Positions 46,754 through 55,399 of a stretch of DNA of 64,000 nt are shown here, in pieces. The position numbers were made by a program, and so were the translations under genes. The stretch is taken from assembly GCF_028816475.1 (NCBI RefSeq), contig NZ_CP118247.1, positions 1,302,001 to 1,366,000 of the forward strand, given 5' to 3'. The DNA is from Devosia rhodophyticola (GTDB lineage: Bacteria > Pseudomonadota > Alphaproteobacteria > Rhizobiales > Devosiaceae). The notes beneath the pieces were generated by a model. That model did not search any database, was not told where the DNA came from, and was given only the letters and a program-made list of their open reading frames with translations. Every line of letters begins with the position of its first letter. Within the stretch, counting starts at the first letter, position 1.

Positions 46754-46878
46754 CAAAACCTCCTCGGTTCACCCAAGATTAGGCGATCCGGGGGCAGAGG
46801 CGTTCGCCAAACTCCCCCTGCTTTTCCGATAGAAGTTCTATTTGGATCGGGTCAGGCGCTAGTTTCGTCTGGCTGGCC

Positions 46879-47382
46879 TCAGCTTTCGCGTGCCAGCAGT
46901 TCTACCGGCAGCGGCACGTTCTTGATCGGCTGGGTCACGACATAGGAATAATAGCGCTTGATGCCGATGTCCTGGGCCAAAAGCCCTTCAACCAGGGCCT
47001 GGTAATCATCGAGTGTGCGCACGATTAGCTTGCAGATATAGTCGATGCCGCCGCCAACGCCCCAGCATTCGACAATTTCAGGGGTTGCCTCGATGGCGTC
47101 TTGAAAAGTCGCGAAATCTTCCTGACGGTGGCTGTCGATTTCAACCTGCATGAAAACGATGGTCACCGGCCCGAAGGCCTTGATCGAGACGACCGCCTGA
47201 TAGCTTTCAATGATCCCGGCGTCCTCAAGCCGCCGCAACCGCTCCCAGCAGGGGGTGGCCGAAAGATTGACCCGTTCGGCCAGCGCTGCCTTGGGGATGC
47301 GCCCCTCGCGCTGCAGAATGCTCAATATCTTGATATCGCGGTCATCGAGACGGACGCCGTTATCGGCTTTTGGTGCGCTCAC
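46879..47382 (-). CDS. doeX: Lrp/AsnC-family regulator, probable DoeX
   Basis: The 167-residue protein has an N-terminal HTH (LDDRDIKILSILQREGRIPKAALAERVNLSATPCWERLRRLEDAGII) and a RAM ligand-binding domain with GGIDYICKLIVRTLDDYQALV. DoeX is the AsnC-type regulator linked to ectoine use in Halomonas and related bacteria. It lies between ehuA and doeC, and may respond to catabolic intermediates such as diaminobutyrate derivatives. The start is GTG. Confidence 0.85.
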   Translation of the reverse strand: MSAPKADNGVRLDDRDIKILSILQREGRIPKAALAERVNLSATPCWERLRRLEDAGIIESYQAVVSIKAFGPVTIVFMQVEIDSHRQEDFATFQDAIEATPEIVECWGVGGGIDYICKLIVRTLDDYQALVEGLLAQDIGIKRYYSYVVTQPIKNVPLPVELLARES

Positions 47383-47496
47383 GCTTGCTCATCGCTAAAG
47401 GTTGGGTGAGCGCACCATAGGGCCAGCCCCCGGCCTCGTAAAGCGTTGCCTTGGGAGAATCCGTTGGTCAGGTGCCACGTCCACAGCTGGTCGGCT

Positions 47497-48270
47497 TCAG
47501 CCTTCCAGCACTGCCTTTAAAAACTCGCGCGTCCGCTCCTCCTTGGGATCGGTAAACAATTCGTCTGGCGTGCCCTGTTCCTTGATCTTGCCCTTGTCGA
47601 AAAAGCAGACCCGGTCGGAAACTTCGCGGGCAAAGCGCATTTCGTGGGTTACCAGCAACATGGTCAGATCATGTTCTTCGGCCAGTGCCCCAATGACGTT
47701 GAGCACCTCGCCAACAAGTTCAGGATCGAGCGCCGAGGTTGGTTCATCGAACAGCATGACCTTGGGGCGCATTGCCAGTGCCCGGGCAATGCCGACGCGC
47801 TGCTGCTGACCGCCTGAAAGCTGGTGGGGATATTTGTCGGCCTGATTGGCCAACCCAACCATTTCCAGCAATTCCTCGGCCCGCTCGCGCGCATCCTGCC
47901 TGCTCATCCCCAAAACCTTGACCGGGCCTTCGGTGATGTTGCGCCGAACGCTCATGTGCGGAAACAGGTTGAACTGCTGAAACACCATGCCCAACTGCAC
48001 GCGCATCTTGCGCAAATGCGCCTCGCTGGCATTAACCAGTCTGCCGTTTCTTTCCTCGTGCCAAAGCGGTTCGCCATCGACGCTGACAATCCCTTCGCTG
48101 ATACTTTCCAGCGTCATCAGAATGCGCAGAACGGTCGACTTTCCCGAACCGGACGGGCCGATGATTGTTACCTTTTCGCCGCGCTGCACATTGAAATCGA
48201 GGTGATCGAGAACGGTCAGCGCACCGAAGCGTTTGACCACCTGATCGAATTTGATGATGGTGTCGCTCAT
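47497..48270 (-). CDS. ehuA: Ectoine/hydroxyectoine ABC transporter ATPase EhuA
   Basis: EhuA powers the EhuBCD importer. The 257-residue ATPase has Walker [11 protein letters not shown], signature [19 protein letters not shown], Walker [13 protein letters not shown], and H-loop LVTHEMRF. It is closest to polar amino acid ATPases (GlnQ/HisP type); the ectoine role comes from the neighbouring ehuB, ehuC and ehuD. It overlaps ehuD by four bases. Confidence 0.9.
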   Translation of the reverse strand: MSDTIIKFDQVVKRFGALTVLDHLDFNVQRGEKVTIIGPSGSGKSTVLRILMTLESISEGIVSVDGEPLWHEERNGRLVNASEAHLRKMRVQLGMVFQQFNLFPHMSVRRNITEGPVKVLGMSRQDARERAEELLEMVGLANQADKYPHQLSGGQQQRVGIARALAMRPKVMLFDEPTSALDPELVGEVLNVIGALAEEHDLTMLLVTHEMRFAREVSDRVCFFDKGKIKEQGTPDELFTDPKEERTREFLKAVLEG

Positions 48271-48959
48271 TTCAGGGAAAGACCTCTCTTGGGCAGGGTC
48301 TGGTCAAGCCAGCGCACCCCGCCGGACGCAACCAGCGTCATGATCATGTAAAGCCCGCCCACCATGGAAAGCGGGATCAGGTAATTGAAAGTGCGGTCGC
48401 CAACAATCTGGGCAACGTTGAGCATTTCGAGAACGGTGACCACCGAAAGCACTGGCACGTCCTTCATGATGGACACCAGATAATTGCCCATGGCCGGGAT
48501 GATACGGGGCACCGCCTGCGGCAGGACCACGTGGGTAAAGGTGCGCAGGCTGGTAAAATTGAGCGCCCGCGCCGCCTCGTGCTGGCCCTTGGCGATGGCC
48601 TCGATACCGGCGCGATAAACTTCTGCTGTATAGGCGCTATATTGCAGCCCCAATGCCAGCGCGCCGGTCAGGAAGGCGGGCAATACCAGCCCATATTCGG
48701 GCAGCACATAATAGAGAAAGAACAGCTGGATCAGCAGCGGCGTATCGCGGATAAATTCAGTCAGAACACCTGCGGGCCAGGAGATGATCTTGAGCGGGGC
48801 CGCCTTGAGCGCCGCAAAGATCAGCCCCAGGACCAGCGCCACGAAAAACCCCAGAAAGGTCGCCTGGATGGTTACGATCATGCCGCGCAAAAGGATTGGC
48901 AGGATCGAGATGGCGAAAGCCAAATCGCTTGAGGTGTCCCATTCAATTCCAAATAGCAT
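48267..48959 (-). CDS. ehuD: Ectoine/hydroxyectoine ABC transporter permease EhuD
   Basis: This 230-residue inner-membrane permease has the HisM-type pattern. Helices are at the N-terminus ([32 protein letters not shown]), and the coupling EAA loop reads [31 protein letters not shown]. It pairs with EhuC and overlaps the ehuA start. Confidence 0.9.
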   Translation of the reverse strand: MLFGIEWDTSSDLAFAISILPILLRGMIVTIQATFLGFFVALVLGLIFAALKAAPLKIISWPAGVLTEFIRDTPLLIQLFFLYYVLPEYGLVLPAFLTGALALGLQYSAYTAEVYRAGIEAIAKGQHEAARALNFTSLRTFTHVVLPQAVPRIIPAMGNYLVSIMKDVPVLSVVTVLEMLNVAQIVGDRTFNYLIPLSMVGGLYMIMTLVASGGVRWLDQTLPKRGLSLK

Positions 48960-48967
48960 GGTTCACC

Positions 48968-49639
48968 TCACCCGCGCGCCGAACGCCAGCGCCCGACGTA
49001 GCGCTCCAGCGTTTTCATCAGTGCTGTCACCACCAGCGCCATGCCGAAATACATGAACAGGACCATGGTGTAGATCGTGGTGCTATCCTGGGTGAAATTG
49101 CGCAATTGCTCGGCCCGAAAGGCGAGATCGCCGAGGCTGATCAGCGAGACTAGCGCCGTGTCCTTAAGGTTCTGCACCGCCAGATTGCCAAAGGACGGCA
49201 TCATTTCGGGAATGGCCTGCGGCAGCGCCACCGACCAAAGGGTCTGCCGCCGGGTAAAATTAAGCGCCTTGGCGGCTTCATACTGGTCCTTGGAAACCGC
49301 CTGAATCGCGCCCCGCACGACTTCAGCGCCATAGGCCCCGATATTGAGTGCCAAAGCCAGCACGCCGGCCACAACGGGGGGCAGGCGCAGGTCCAGCCCT
49401 ACGGTTTGCCCGAGAATGGGCAGGGCGAAATAAAGCCAGAACAATTGAACCAAAAGCGAGGTGCCGCGAAACACTTCGATGTAGGTGACGGCAATGGCCT
49501 TGACGATGCGGTTGTGCGAGGTTTTGCCGATCCCGGCGGCAAAAGCCAACACAGCCCCAAGAATGGTCGAATACAAGGTCAGCTGAACTGTCAGCCAGGC
49601 GCCCTGCATAAGGGGATTGAGATACTCGGTCCAGTGCAT
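48968..49639 (-). CDS. ehuC: Ectoine/hydroxyectoine ABC transporter permease EhuC
   Basis: The 223-residue permease of the polar amino acid family has LMQGAWLTVQLTLYSTILGAVLAFAAG, the coupling loop DQYEAAKALNFTRRQTLWSVALPQAIPEMMP, and several membrane helices. It is eight bases before ehuD and 90 bases after ehuB. It forms the channel with EhuD. Confidence 0.9.
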   Translation of the reverse strand: MHWTEYLNPLMQGAWLTVQLTLYSTILGAVLAFAAGIGKTSHNRIVKAIAVTYIEVFRGTSLLVQLFWLYFALPILGQTVGLDLRLPPVVAGVLALALNIGAYGAEVVRGAIQAVSKDQYEAAKALNFTRRQTLWSVALPQAIPEMMPSFGNLAVQNLKDTALVSLISLGDLAFRAEQLRNFTQDSTTIYTMVLFMYFGMALVVTALMKTLERYVGRWRSARG

Positions 49640-49690
49640 CCATTGCCCTGTTCTGCACCCTGGCGATGGTTGCCGGAGTTTGGATGGGAA

Positions 49691-49715
49691 GGGGCGGGTC
49701 AGCCTGACCCGCCCC
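49691..49715. repeat. Perfect 11-bp hairpin between ehuB and ehuC
   Basis: GGGGCGGGTCA pairs fully with TGACCCGCCCC over a three-base loop. It follows ehuB by 15 bases. No T-run is present on the minus strand, so it may stabilise the ehuB mRNA and raise binding-protein levels over the permeases. Confidence 0.6.
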
Positions 49716-49729
49716 GATTTTGTCTTGAC

Positions 49730-50596
49730 CTATTTGGCGGCGCAAAGTTCCTCGGTGGTCTTGTGCCCGGAGCCATCAACATCGCTCTGGGTAAAGCCAT
49801 AACTCATCAGGGTTTTGCTCCAGTCATCGGTAGCCTTGTACTCAGCCAGAACACCATTGACGGCATCGCGCAGATCTTCGGACCCCTGGGCAAAAGTGAA
49901 CGCGCCCCAACTCCGCACCTCTTCGCCGTTAACGACAGGATCGACAAATTCACCGGCGACTTCAACCTTGTCGCCCTTGGCCGCCAGTTCGCTGGCGGTC
50001 AGGCTCGTGGCTGCATAGGCATTGGCGCGGCCGGTTGAAACCGTCGAGATGGCGTCAGCGTTGGACGAGATGGTGACCATCTGGTCCTCGGCAACACCCA
50101 GAGCCTGCATCATGTCGAGCTGGTCGGCCCCGGCCATGATCGCAACCTTGATGTCCTTGCGGGTGGCGAAATCTTCAAACGAGTGAATGCCGTCAGGGTT
50201 GCCAGTGGCGACCAGCAGGCCTTCACCATAAGAAGTGTTGGGTTCGGAATAGATAACCTGCTCGCAGCGAGTGGGCAGCACGGCCATTTCGGCAGCTACC
50301 ATATCAAAACGGTCTGCCTGCAGGCCGGGGATCAAGCCAGAAAATTCGGCCGTGACCCATTCGATATCCTTGATGCCCAGCTCGTCCATGATGTGCTTGG
50401 CAACGTCCGGTCCTGCCCCCTTGGCATCGCCATTGGGGTCGATATAGCCGTAGGGAATTTCATTGGCGACGGCGATCCGGATCTTGCCCGACTTCTGGAT
50501 GTCGGCGAGCGAGGCGGCGCTAACTGATGCCGATCCCAGCGCCGCGATGGTCAGCGCTGCCAGAATAGTTTTTCCTAGTTTTTGAGTATTGAGCAT
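49730..50596 (-). CDS. ehuB: Ectoine/hydroxyectoine-binding periplasmic protein EhuB
   Basis: EhuB captures ectoine and hydroxyectoine for import. The 288-residue protein has a signal peptide (KTILAALTIAALGSASVSA, cleavage near residue 27), the family 3 fold, and EhuB-like IRIAVANEIPYGYIDPNGDAKGAGPDVAKHI and DMVAAEMAVLPTRCEQVIYSEPNTSYGEGL segments. I chose the ATG at 50596 because it places the signal at the N-terminus; an upstream frame is spurious. First gene of the uptake operon. Confidence 0.93.
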   Translation of the reverse strand: MLNTQKLGKTILAALTIAALGSASVSAASLADIQKSGKIRIAVANEIPYGYIDPNGDAKGAGPDVAKHIMDELGIKDIEWVTAEFSGLIPGLQADRFDMVAAEMAVLPTRCEQVIYSEPNTSYGEGLLVATGNPDGIHSFEDFATRKDIKVAIMAGADQLDMMQALGVAEDQMVTISSNADAISTVSTGRANAYAATSLTASELAAKGDKVEVAGEFVDPVVNGEEVRSWGAFTFAQGSEDLRDAVNGVLAEYKATDDWSKTLMSYGFTQSDVDGSGHKTTEELCAAK

Positions 50597-51032
50597 GTGT
50601 TTACTCCCGTGTTCCTGATATTGGCGGTTCATGGTTGCCGCATTCGGTCGAAGGTCAAAACAACGTAGCAGCAAATTGGTTGCTATTTTTTTGACAAGCC
50701 TTGTAGCCTGTTCCGGTTAGGCGAGAACAGTGATTGAGCGAACCGGGATCGCCACAAGGCACGAAGGCGGACTATTTGTATGCCCTCACGCTGAACTTTA
50801 CCGGGGCATAGGTTTGCGGATCAGGTCGACCGAGTCGAGGGAAGATATCTCTTTATGTCGCGCTTCAGGCAGGCGGATCGGCTGCCACTGTCTAAATGTT
50901 TAGTGAGATCAACTATCTGGCGGACAGGCATAGTCCTGATCTTGGCACGATTATTTGATTGGTCGGCCCCCGAGGCGGATCGTCTGCCCCGGAACGCGAT
51001 CCCCAGGGTTTCGCAATAATCGGGAGGTGCTT
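50597..51032. other. 436-base divergent control region between ehuB and eutB
   Basis: This region separates the uptake and degradation operons and should hold both promoters. A CTAAA-TG-TTTAG dyad lies at 50892-50903. A GGGAGG ribosome site at 51022-51027 serves eutB. The EnuR-type GntR/MocR regulator gene often found here is absent. No gene is supported. Confidence 0.6.
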
Positions 51033-52028
51033 TTGAGCGTTGCCTTCACCCAGATACTTGCGGCGCGACGACGCATTGGCGCCCATGTGCTGCGCACACC
51101 CCAGCGCGATGCTGTGAGCCTGAGTGAAAAGCTGGGCGTCCCGGTGCGCCTTAAGTGCGAACACCACCAGACCACCGGCAGCTTCAAACTGCGCGGGGCT
51201 ACCAATGCGGTTCTGTCCCTTTGTGAGGGCGAGCGCGCTGCCGGCGTCGTGGCTGCCTCAACCGGCAATCATGGCCGGGCGCTGGCTCATGCTGCACGGA
51301 TTGCGGGCTGCCGCGCCGTCATCTGTGTGTCGAAACTGGTACCTGCCAACAAGGTCGCCGCGATCAAGGCATTGGGAGGGGAGGTGCATATTGTGGGCAC
51401 CAGTCAGGACGATGCCCAGGTCGAGGTGGATCGGTTGGTGCGCGAAGAGGGAATGTCGATGGTCCCCCCGTTTGACGCCGTCAATGTCATTGCCGGGCAG
51501 GGTACGCTGGGCGTCGAAATGCTTGAAGATGCCCCCGACGCCAGCGCCGTTCTGGTGCCCCTCTCCGGGGGCGGGTTGATGGCAGGCATCGCCCGCGCCG
51601 TCAAAACCATCAATCCTGCCACTCAGCTTGTCGGCGTCACCATGGAAAAGGGCGCTGCCATGCATCAAAGCCTAGCGGCAAAAGTGCCGGTTTCGGTCAC
51701 TGAGCTGCCAACGCTGGCCGACTCGCTTGGCGGAGGAATCGGACTTTCCAATCAGCATAGTTTTGCCATGGTGCGCGATCTGGTTGATCAAACCATTCTG
51801 GTCAGCGAGGCCGAAATCGCCAATGCCATGCGCTATGCCTATTTCGAAGAAGGCGAAGTTTTGGAGGGGGCCGCCGCGGTTCCGCTGGCGGCCCTGATCA
51901 GCGGCCGGTTTGCTCCCAAGGGCGAGGTCATTGCGCTTCTGACCGGCAAGAATATCGACATGGCTCTGCACCAGCGTATCATGGCGGGTGAGGATCCCGA
52001 TCTTGAAGCTGAGGCTGCCGATGCCTGA
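51033..52028 (+). CDS. eutB: Threonine-dehydratase-like protein EutB
   Basis: EutB is a fold-type II PLP enzyme. With EutA and EutC it is thought to convert 5-hydroxyectoine to ectoine. The 331-residue protein has the PLP lysine in TTGSFKLRGATNAVL, the AASTGNHGRALAHAA loop and the phosphate-binding VPLSGGGLMAGIA. The TTG at 51033, with GGGAGG five bases before, is the most likely start. It overlaps eutC by eight bases. eutA itself is not next to it. Confidence 0.9.
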   Translation: MSVAFTQILAARRRIGAHVLRTPQRDAVSLSEKLGVPVRLKCEHHQTTGSFKLRGATNAVLSLCEGERAAGVVAASTGNHGRALAHAARIAGCRAVICVSKLVPANKVAAIKALGGEVHIVGTSQDDAQVEVDRLVREEGMSMVPPFDAVNVIAGQGTLGVEMLEDAPDASAVLVPLSGGGLMAGIARAVKTINPATQLVGVTMEKGAAMHQSLAAKVPVSVTELPTLADSLGGGIGLSNQHSFAMVRDLVDQTILVSEAEIANAMRYAYFEEGEVLEGAAAVPLAALISGRFAPKGEVIALLTGKNIDMALHQRIMAGEDPDLEAEAADA

Positions 52029-53013
52029 TGTAACCATCCTGACCGAAGCCGACTTGCGCCAGTTGGTGCCGCTCGATCCTGAAGCCGTTGCCTGCATTGA
52101 AAACGCTTTTCGGGCGCTGGCGACAACGGCGGTCGTGATGCCGCCGATCCTGCGTCTGGATATGAAAGAGGCCAATGGCGAGGTTGATGTCAAAACCGCC
52201 TATGTTCCGGGCATTGCAAGTTTTGCCATCAAGATCAGCCCCGGTTTTTTCGATAATCCGGCCCTTGGCCTGCCCTCGGTCAATGGGCTGATGGTCCTGT
52301 TGAGCGCCCGTACCGGGCTGCTTGAAGCGAGCTTGTTCGACAATGGTTATTTAACTGATGTGCGCACCGCGGCCGCTGGTGCTGTGGCCGCCAAACATCT
52401 GGCGCGCGAGGATGCCGATACCGCAGCGGTTCTGGGCGCGGGCGTTCAGGCAGGTCTGCAGTTGCAGGCGCTGATGCTGGTGCGCCCGATCCGTTCTGCG
52501 CGCCTATGGGCGCGCGATATGGCCAAGGCCGAAAGGCGAGCTGCAGAATTGTCCGCGGCATTATCCATCCCGGTTACCGCGTGCCCCGAACCGCGCGAAG
52601 CGGTGCGTAATGCCGATGTCGTTATCACCACGACGCCAAGCGACACTCCGATTTTCAGGGCTGACTGGCTAGAGCCCGGCCAGCATATTACCGCCATGGG
52701 ATCGGATGCCGAGCATAAGAATGAAATCGAGCCCGATGTCTTTGCTCTGTTGACCCGTTATGTGCCCGACCGTTTAAGCCAAACCAGAATATTGGGCGAA
52801 TTGCACCACGCCATAGAGGCGGGACAGGCGCTGGCCGACACCGACTATGTTGAACTCGGGGCGATTGCCAGCGGGCTAGCCAGCGGTCGTACCGATCCCG
52901 ACGACATTACCCTGGCCGATCTTACAGGCACCGGGGTTCAGGATACCGCCATTGCAACGCTGGCCTTCCAACGCGCCAAACAGGTGCAGGCCGGCAAGAT
53001 TTTTTCCACCTGA
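52021..53013 (+). CDS. eutC: Ornithine-cyclodeaminase-like protein EutC
   Basis: EutC belongs to the ornithine cyclodeaminase / mu-crystallin family and is a standard partner of EutB. The 330-residue protein has SFAIKISPGFFDN, DNGYLTDVRTAAAGAVAAKHLAR, and the NAD-binding AAVLGAGVQAGLQLQAL. Fold family and position support the call. The gene starts inside the end of eutB and is followed 17 bases later by doeA/eutD. Confidence 0.9.
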   Translation: MPDVTILTEADLRQLVPLDPEAVACIENAFRALATTAVVMPPILRLDMKEANGEVDVKTAYVPGIASFAIKISPGFFDNPALGLPSVNGLMVLLSARTGLLEASLFDNGYLTDVRTAAAGAVAAKHLAREDADTAAVLGAGVQAGLQLQALMLVRPIRSARLWARDMAKAERRAAELSAALSIPVTACPEPREAVRNADVVITTTPSDTPIFRADWLEPGQHITAMGSDAEHKNEIEPDVFALLTRYVPDRLSQTRILGELHHAIEAGQALADTDYVELGAIASGLASGRTDPDDITLADLTGTGVQDTAIATLAFQRAKQVQAGKIFST

Positions 53014-53030
53014 GGCCTCTGGAGGTCCAA

Positions 53031-54215
53031 TTGCCCGATATCGCCCTACCGTTTTCGATTGCAGAATACCAGGACCGTCTGGTCAAGACGCGCGCTGCCA
53101 TGGTGCGTGCCAATATTGACGTGCTGGTCGTCACCGACCCCGCCAATATGTCGTGGTTGACGGGTTATGACGGCTGGTCATTTTATGTGCATCAGGCGGT
53201 GATCGTTCTGCCCGAAGGCGAGCCACTTTGGTGGGGCCGTCCCATGGATGGGGTCGGGGCGCGGATGACCAGCTATCTGGCGCCGGAATCGATCCACTCC
53301 TATCCCGATCACTATGTGCAAAGCGCCACCATTCACCCCTATCAATTGATGGCGGTGCTGCTGCGCCAATATGGCCATTCGAGCGCCCGCATCGGGTTGG
53401 AAATGGACAATTACTATTTCACGGCAAAGTGCTTTGAGACGCTGCGCCTTGAGCTGCCCGACGCCCAGTTCAGTGATGCAACGGCGCTGGTCAACTGGCA
53501 GCGGGCGGTCAAATCCGAACAGGAACTTATTTATATGCGCCGCGCCGCGCGCATCGTTGAGCAAATGCATCAGCGCATCCGCGACACCGCCGAAGATGGC
53601 CTGCCCAAAAGCACGCTGATTGCCGAAATCTACGACGCGAGCCTGCGTGGCGCCGATGGCTTTGGTGGCGACTATCCCTCGATCGTGCCACTCACCCCTT
53701 CCGGTACCGACGCCGCTGCCGCCCACCTGACATGGGACGATCGCCCGCTACGGCGTGGCGAAGGCACGTTCTTTGAAATCGCCGGGTGCTACCGGCGCTA
53801 TCATTGTCCAATGTCGCGCACCATCTATCTGGGTGAACCGCCCGCCGACATGCTCCGGGCCGGAGAGGCGGTGCTCGAAGGGTTGGCTGACGGGCTTGAG
53901 GTGGCGCGGCCCGGCAATACGTGCGGCGAAGTAGCGGACGCCTTTTTCGCGGTTTTGGCCAAGCACGGGATCGAGAAGAATTCGCGCACCGGCTACGCCG
54001 TCGGCATTTCTTATCCCCCCGACTGGGGCGAGCGCACCATGAGCCTGCGGCCCGGCGACCAATCGATCCTGGAGCCCAACATGACCTTTCATTTCATGCC
54101 GGGTCTCTGGGGCGACGATTGGGGGTTTGAGGTCTCCGAAACCATCAGAATCACCGAGGATGGCCCGGCTGAGTGTCTGGCCGATGTTGGCCGTGAATTG
54201 ATCATCAAACCCTGA
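53031..54215 (+). CDS. doeA: Ectoine hydrolase (DoeA/EutD)
   Basis: This enzyme opens the ectoine ring to N-acetyl-diaminobutyrate. The 394-residue protein belongs to the M24 creatinase/aminopeptidase P fold and carries LTPSGTDAAAAHLTWDDRPLRRGEGTFFEIAGCYRRYHCPMSRT, typical of ectoine hydrolases, in which the usual metal ligands are altered. It starts with TTG, preceded five bases earlier by GGAGG. It lies between eutC and the M20 deacetylase gene. Confidence 0.92.
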   Translation: MPDIALPFSIAEYQDRLVKTRAAMVRANIDVLVVTDPANMSWLTGYDGWSFYVHQAVIVLPEGEPLWWGRPMDGVGARMTSYLAPESIHSYPDHYVQSATIHPYQLMAVLLRQYGHSSARIGLEMDNYYFTAKCFETLRLELPDAQFSDATALVNWQRAVKSEQELIYMRRAARIVEQMHQRIRDTAEDGLPKSTLIAEIYDASLRGADGFGGDYPSIVPLTPSGTDAAAAHLTWDDRPLRRGEGTFFEIAGCYRRYHCPMSRTIYLGEPPADMLRAGEAVLEGLADGLEVARPGNTCGEVADAFFAVLAKHGIEKNSRTGYAVGISYPPDWGERTMSLRPGDQSILEPNMTFHFMPGLWGDDWGFEVSETIRITEDGPAECLADVGRELIIKP

Positions 54216-54226
54216 CCGGAGCCACC

Positions 54227-55399
54227 ATGGTCCATGCGCTGCTAAACGATGCGGTTGCCGTCCTTGACGATCTGATCGGCTTTGACAGCATCAGTCTGCA
54301 ATCCAATCTGGCCGTGATCGCCTATCTTGGCGAGCGGCTCGACGGATTGGGCATCCACACCCGATTGAGCCATTCGACCGATGGCCAGCGAGCCAACCTG
54401 TTTGCAACCATCGGGCCGCGCGACACCGATGGCGGCATCGTCTTGTCAGGCCATACCGATGTGGTGCCGGTGGCGGGGCAGGATTGGACCAGCGACCCCT
54501 TTGTGGCGCGCCACCATGATGGTCGTGTCTTTGGCCGTGGTGCCTGTGACATGAAAGGCTTCATTGCCTGTGCCATGGCCCACGCCGCTGAATTTTCGGG
54601 CAAATCGCTGCGCCGCCCCCTGCATTTTGCCTTCACTTTCGATGAGGAGGTCAGCTGTCTGGGGGCTCAGGTCATGCTTGAGCAACTGGCCAGAACCGGG
54701 CCAAAGCCTGCCGTCTGCATCGTTGGCGAGCCGACCGAAATGCGCATCATTGAAGGGCACAAGGGGTGCTGCGAATATGCGACCCATTTTACCGGCAGTC
54801 CGGGTCACGCTTCGCAGCCAGCGCTGGGGGTCAATGCGGTCCATTACGCGGTGCGCTATATCACCCGGCTGCTCGAAATCGGAGAGGCGCTCAAGGCCCG
54901 CGCGCCGAAAAATTCGCGCTTTGATCCAGCATGGTCGACCATTCAGGTTGGCCGGATCGAAGGCGGCATGGCGCGCAATGTCATTGCCGGGTCGTGCTCG
55001 CTCGACTGGGAAATGCGCCCGGTCAGCGCCGCGGATCTGGCGTTTGCAAAAGCCAATATCGAAGAGTACGCCCGCTCGACCCTGCTGCCTGCCATGCAGG
55101 CCGACAATGCCAACGCCGACATTATCACAGAAATCATCGGGGAAATCATCGGGCTGGAGCCCATGGACGATTGCGAGGCCGAAGCGTTGGTGCGCACCCT
55201 GACGGGCGACAATTTACCGGCCCAATGCGTTTCATTTGGCACTGAGGCGGGGCTGTTCCAGCAACTAGGGATTGCGACGGTCATTTGTGGTCCAGGATCC
55301 ATCGAGCAGGCACACAAGGCCGATGAATTTGTCGAACTGTCCCAGCTCGACGCCTGTCTTGCCATGATGAGCCAACTCGGCAGGCATATGGCCGACTAG
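54227..55399 (+). CDS. M20 family deacetylase (ArgE-like), possible DoeB replacement
   Basis: The usual DoeB/EutE belongs to the AstE/AspA family. This 390-residue protein is instead an M20 zinc peptidase like acetylornithine deacetylase: LSGHTDVVPVAGQDW, GRGACDMKGF, the general-base glutamate in TFDEEVSC, VGEPTEM, and the late histidine in QAHKADEF. It follows doeA by 11 bases, so it plausibly removes the acetyl group from N-acetyl-diaminobutyrate. A true acetylornithine deacetylase role cannot be excluded. Confidence 0.85.
   Translation: MVHALLNDAVAVLDDLIGFDSISLQSNLAVIAYLGERLDGLGIHTRLSHSTDGQRANLFATIGPRDTDGGIVLSGHTDVVPVAGQDWTSDPFVARHHDGRVFGRGACDMKGFIACAMAHAAEFSGKSLRRPLHFAFTFDEEVSCLGAQVMLEQLARTGPKPAVCIVGEPTEMRIIEGHKGCCEYATHFTGSPGHASQPALGVNAVHYAVRYITRLLEIGEALKARAPKNSRFDPAWSTIQVGRIEGGMARNVIAGSCSLDWEMRPVSAADLAFAKANIEEYARSTLLPAMQADNANADIITEIIGEIIGLEPMDDCEAEALVRTLTGDNLPAQCVSFGTEAGLFQQLGIATVICGPGSIEQAHKADEFVELSQLDACLAMMSQLGRHMAD

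Noticed and set aside
54227-55399. Naming the M20 gene eutE or doeB
   Set aside because: Those names belong to an AstE/AspA-type family; this protein is M20, so only the role is suggested.
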